Made by a program: the position numbers and the translations under genes
The notes under the pieces: model-generated
What the model was told of the DNA's origin: nothing
The model's input: only the letters and a program-made list of their open reading frames with translations
The model's database searches: none
Shown: in pieces, positions 5,970 through 7,591 of the stretch
Numbering within the stretch: position 1 is the stretch's first letter
How the letters are laid out: every line of letters begins with the position of its first letter
NCBI GenBank assembly: GCA_016195395.1
Contig: JACPZR010000610.1
Coordinates: 1-7,591 of the forward strand
Direction of reading: 5' to 3'
Length of the DNA stretch: 7,591 nucleotides
From: Spirochaetia bacterium
Lineage (GTDB): Bacteria; Spirochaetota; Leptospirae; Leptospirales; Leptonemataceae

Positions 5970-6620
5970 ATGCGGTTCACGGCCTTGCTATCTGTCTTCA
6001 TTCTCGCTCTGTCTTCCTGCATCGTCTATCATGTAACTCCACCCTATGCTCCCTATGTGAAGCCACAGCTGACGGAACTCAAGGCTGCGCAAGTGCCGCT
6101 TTTCGTGGAAGTACGGCAGACGGAGTCTTCTGCCTTCACGGAAAACGCGGACAAAACACTGGCTAAAGAGGCCAAAGACTACAACATGGCTGTGCTATTG
6201 GGGTTGAAGAAAGCGGTGGAGAGCCGGCCCGGGGTTACGGTGGATCCGGAAGCGTCCACAAAGGTGATCATCGCATCGGAACTGCCGGAATCCAGCCTCA
6301 ATTCGGCGTGGGTGGGATGTCTGGGCCTTCTGACGCTTCTCGTGTTTCCCATCTGGAATTCGTACGATTATGTCATCAACGTTACCGTGATACAGGACGG
6401 GCGTCAGCTCAAACGGACCAGCTACAGATACAGCACTACGCAGATTGTCGGCTGGCTCATGCCGTTGGCGAATCTCTTCGTAAGCACCTGGAAGTCAAAC
6501 ATGTACGCAAGCGTTGGAAACCGAGGGGAGGATGTTGGGCGCCTCACGGATACATTCACACACCGCGTGGCTGACGATGTATTCGCAGTGGCGGTGGCGG
6601 CGCCGCGGAACGGGGAATAG
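5970..6620 (+). CDS. Lipoprotein of unknown function with two internal hydrophobic segments
   Basis: A 216-residue protein with a good signal peptide (MRFTALLSVFILA) and lipobox LSSC, so processing at Cys17 is expected, giving a membrane-anchored lipoprotein exposed to the periplasm. The mature part begins with a Pro/Tyr-rich stretch (YHVTPPYAPYVKP), followed by a helix around residues 62-84 and a strand TKVIIASEL (97-105). It then has two further hydrophobic segments, about 112-129 (AWVGCLGLLTLLVFPIW) and 149-165 (IVGWLMPLANLFVSTW), flanking a beta hairpin (YDYVINVTVIQDG, then KRTSYRY). Internal hydrophobic segments of this kind are unusual in a soluble periplasmic lipoprotein and suggest insertion or tight membrane contact. 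I do not recognise a named family. The purine-rich ACCGGAAAATGAACC before the ATG gives a modest ribosome-binding site. An ATG at 5963 is in another frame. The gene closes the plus-strand series and its stop is 2 bases from the end of the convergent chemoreceptor gene. Confidence 0.85.
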   Translation: MRFTALLSVFILALSSCIVYHVTPPYAPYVKPQLTELKAAQVPLFVEVRQTESSAFTENADKTLAKEAKDYNMAVLLGLKKAVESRPGVTVDPEASTKVIIASELPESSLNSAWVGCLGLLTLLVFPIWNSYDYVINVTVIQDGRQLKRTSYRYSTTQIVGWLMPLANLFVSTWKSNMYASVGNRGEDVGRLTDTFTHRVADDVFAVAVAAPRNGE

Positions 6621-6622
6621 CC

Positions 6623-7591
6623 TCACACGTGTGCGTGTGCCTGCTCGACTTCAAGGTCCGACACTTCCCTCAACAGGACTTCAAGAGACCGCTTTCCCAG
6701 CAGACCTTCATACGCGTCAAAAAGCAGCGCGATCTCGTCAAAGTGCTTCTGGAGATCGGCGCGCGCCTGCTCAATTCCGCGTTGATTCCCGCCACGCATG
6801 TGGCCGCCGATGGTGGCAGCCGCATCATGCAGCCGACGGTGCGGTTCCCCCAGGCGTGAATGCACGGATGCCTGTTCGCTCTCTTCCACCACGGCCTGAT
6901 GATACCATAAACCCATCTTACACTTTGTATGGTCCAGCTGGGGCAGCTTGCCCGGGTCACCCGCAGAAATGGCGGCATCCACCGCATTGACCCAGTTGAC
7001 ATGATCCGCCCGCCGGGCCCGGATGAACGAGAGAAGCCAGACGGGATTTTGCTGCGTAACGGACCCCACGGTGTTGGCCACAGACTTGGACAGGGCGGCT
7101 ACATCTGCCGCGAGCGCTCCCGCCGCGCTCTCCACAAGGCCGGTGCTCGCGGATATTTCTGTGGCAGTCTTTGCCACGTAGCTTGACGTTATCTGAATCT
7201 CATTCAAGCCCTCGCGTATGGTTTTGTTCGACTGGCCCAGGTTGCGCATGGAACCAATCATGTTCTGCATGAGTTGGTTTGTCTGATCAATATGACCGGA
7301 CACTGTTTTGAGGTCTCCGATCATGATTTCCACGCGCTGCACATGGCCTCTCGTTTTTGCGCTCCAGTCACCGAACTGGGCTCTCACTTCCCCCAGCGCT
7401 TTGTTTATTTCCCTGACCATCCGGTTTGTCTGCTCCGCAAGGCTGGATACGCCGTCAGCTACGACTCCAAACCCGCGCCCGTGCTCCCCGGCGCGTGCCG
7501 CCTCAATGGAAGCGTTCAGCGCCAGGAGATTTGTCTGCTGCGCGATCCCTTCAATTCCCTTTGTTTGATCCATGACCCGGGCAATGGTGGT
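6623..7591 (-). CDS. Methyl-accepting chemotaxis protein with C-terminal CZB zinc-binding domain (5' end outside window)
   Basis: The frame is open to the window end; 322 C-terminal residues are visible. The chemoreceptor signalling hairpin is clear ([12 protein letters not shown], then [16 protein letters not shown]), where CheA and CheW dock. A long coiled-coil return arm follows, then a CZB domain with the 3His/1Cys zinc set: His in ADHVNW (codon 7001-7003), Cys in TKCKMGLW (6920-6922) and two His in EPHRRLH (6839-6841 and 6827-6829). CZB domains in TlpD-like soluble receptors bind zinc and sense hypochlorous acid or zinc. No transmembrane segment is seen in the visible part; the N-terminal input is unknown. 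The usual EVRxLA after the tip reads GVSSLA here. A His-containing tail AHAHV ends the protein. It is convergent with the lipoprotein gene, with 2 bases between the stop codons. Confidence 0.95.
   Translation of the reverse strand, partial: TTIARVMDQTKGIEGIAQQTNLLALNASIEAARAGEHGRGFGVVADGVSSLAEQTNRMVREINKALGEVRAQFGDWSAKTRGHVQRVEIMIGDLKTVSGHIDQTNQLMQNMIGSMRNLGQSNKTIREGLNEIQITSSYVAKTATEISASTGLVESAAGALAADVAALSKSVANTVGSVTQQNPVWLLSFIRARRADHVNWVNAVDAAISAGDPGKLPQLDHTKCKMGLWYHQAVVEESEQASVHSRLGEPHRRLHDAAATIGGHMRGGNQRGIEQARADLQKHFDEIALLFDAYEGLLGKRSLEVLLREVSDLEVEQAHAHV
6624..6633. repeat. 10-base perfect palindrome at the convergent gene end
   Basis: CACACGTGTG is self-complementary and lies within the last codons of the chemoreceptor gene, directly after the stop of the lipoprotein gene. 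It is followed by more GTGTG. There is no T-run, so it is not an obvious terminator; it encodes part of the His/Ala/Val tail. Confidence 0.4.

Noticed and set aside
1..7591. Mobile elements, CRISPR arrays, tRNA or rRNA genes, phage or defence systems
   Set aside because: No transposase, integrase, regularly spaced repeats, tRNA-like cloverleaf or defence protein motifs were seen on either strand.

Overview
The window is about 7.6 kb of moderately GC-rich, gene-dense bacterial chromosome with no sign of phage, transposon, CRISPR or RNA genes. It carries nine genes I consider real, two of them cut by the window edges, and one further doubtful small ORF. Two probable lipoproteins, one with a loose lipobox of the kind tolerated in spirochaetes, and a ketol-acid reductoisomerase that resembles what I remember of Leptospira IlvC suggest a high-GC relative of the Leptospirales. 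That placement is inference from memory of protein style, not a computed result.

Layout: 1-387 (+) is the C-terminal end of an iron-containing-alcohol-dehydrogenase-fold protein whose expected metal-binding histidines appear replaced. It converges on, and interlocks stop codons with, a minus-strand pair made of a small ABM-like dimeric alpha/beta-barrel protein (1507-1830) followed by an extended-SDR NAD-dependent epimerase/dehydratase (384-1433). An intergenic stretch of about 310 bases (1831-2143) separates this pair from the plus-strand genes. It holds candidate promoters facing both ways and one doubtful small ORF.

From 2144 to 6620 everything runs on the plus strand: a 33-residue lysine-rich microprotein, a complete rhomboid serine protease, a large probable lipoprotein with a glycine-zipper segment and a C-terminal TPR region, ketol-acid reductoisomerase (ilvC), a DUF2461/TIGR02453 protein starting 5 bases after ilvC, and a second lipoprotein 19 bases further on. 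Spacing suggests that ilvC, the DUF2461 gene and the last lipoprotein are co-transcribed. The others could belong to the same transcript, but the gaps (48-65 bases) do not prove it.

The window ends with a convergent minus-strand gene, cut at its 5' end, for a methyl-accepting chemotaxis protein with a C-terminal zinc-binding CZB domain (soluble TlpD-like arrangement in the visible part).

The genes do not form one recognisable pathway. This looks like ordinary core chromosome. The points most worth a second look are the metal-ligand loss in the Fe-ADH fragment, the lysine-rich microprotein, the two uncharacterised lipoproteins, and a non-standard signalling-tip sequence in the chemoreceptor. 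I found no convincing evidence of a new multi-gene system.
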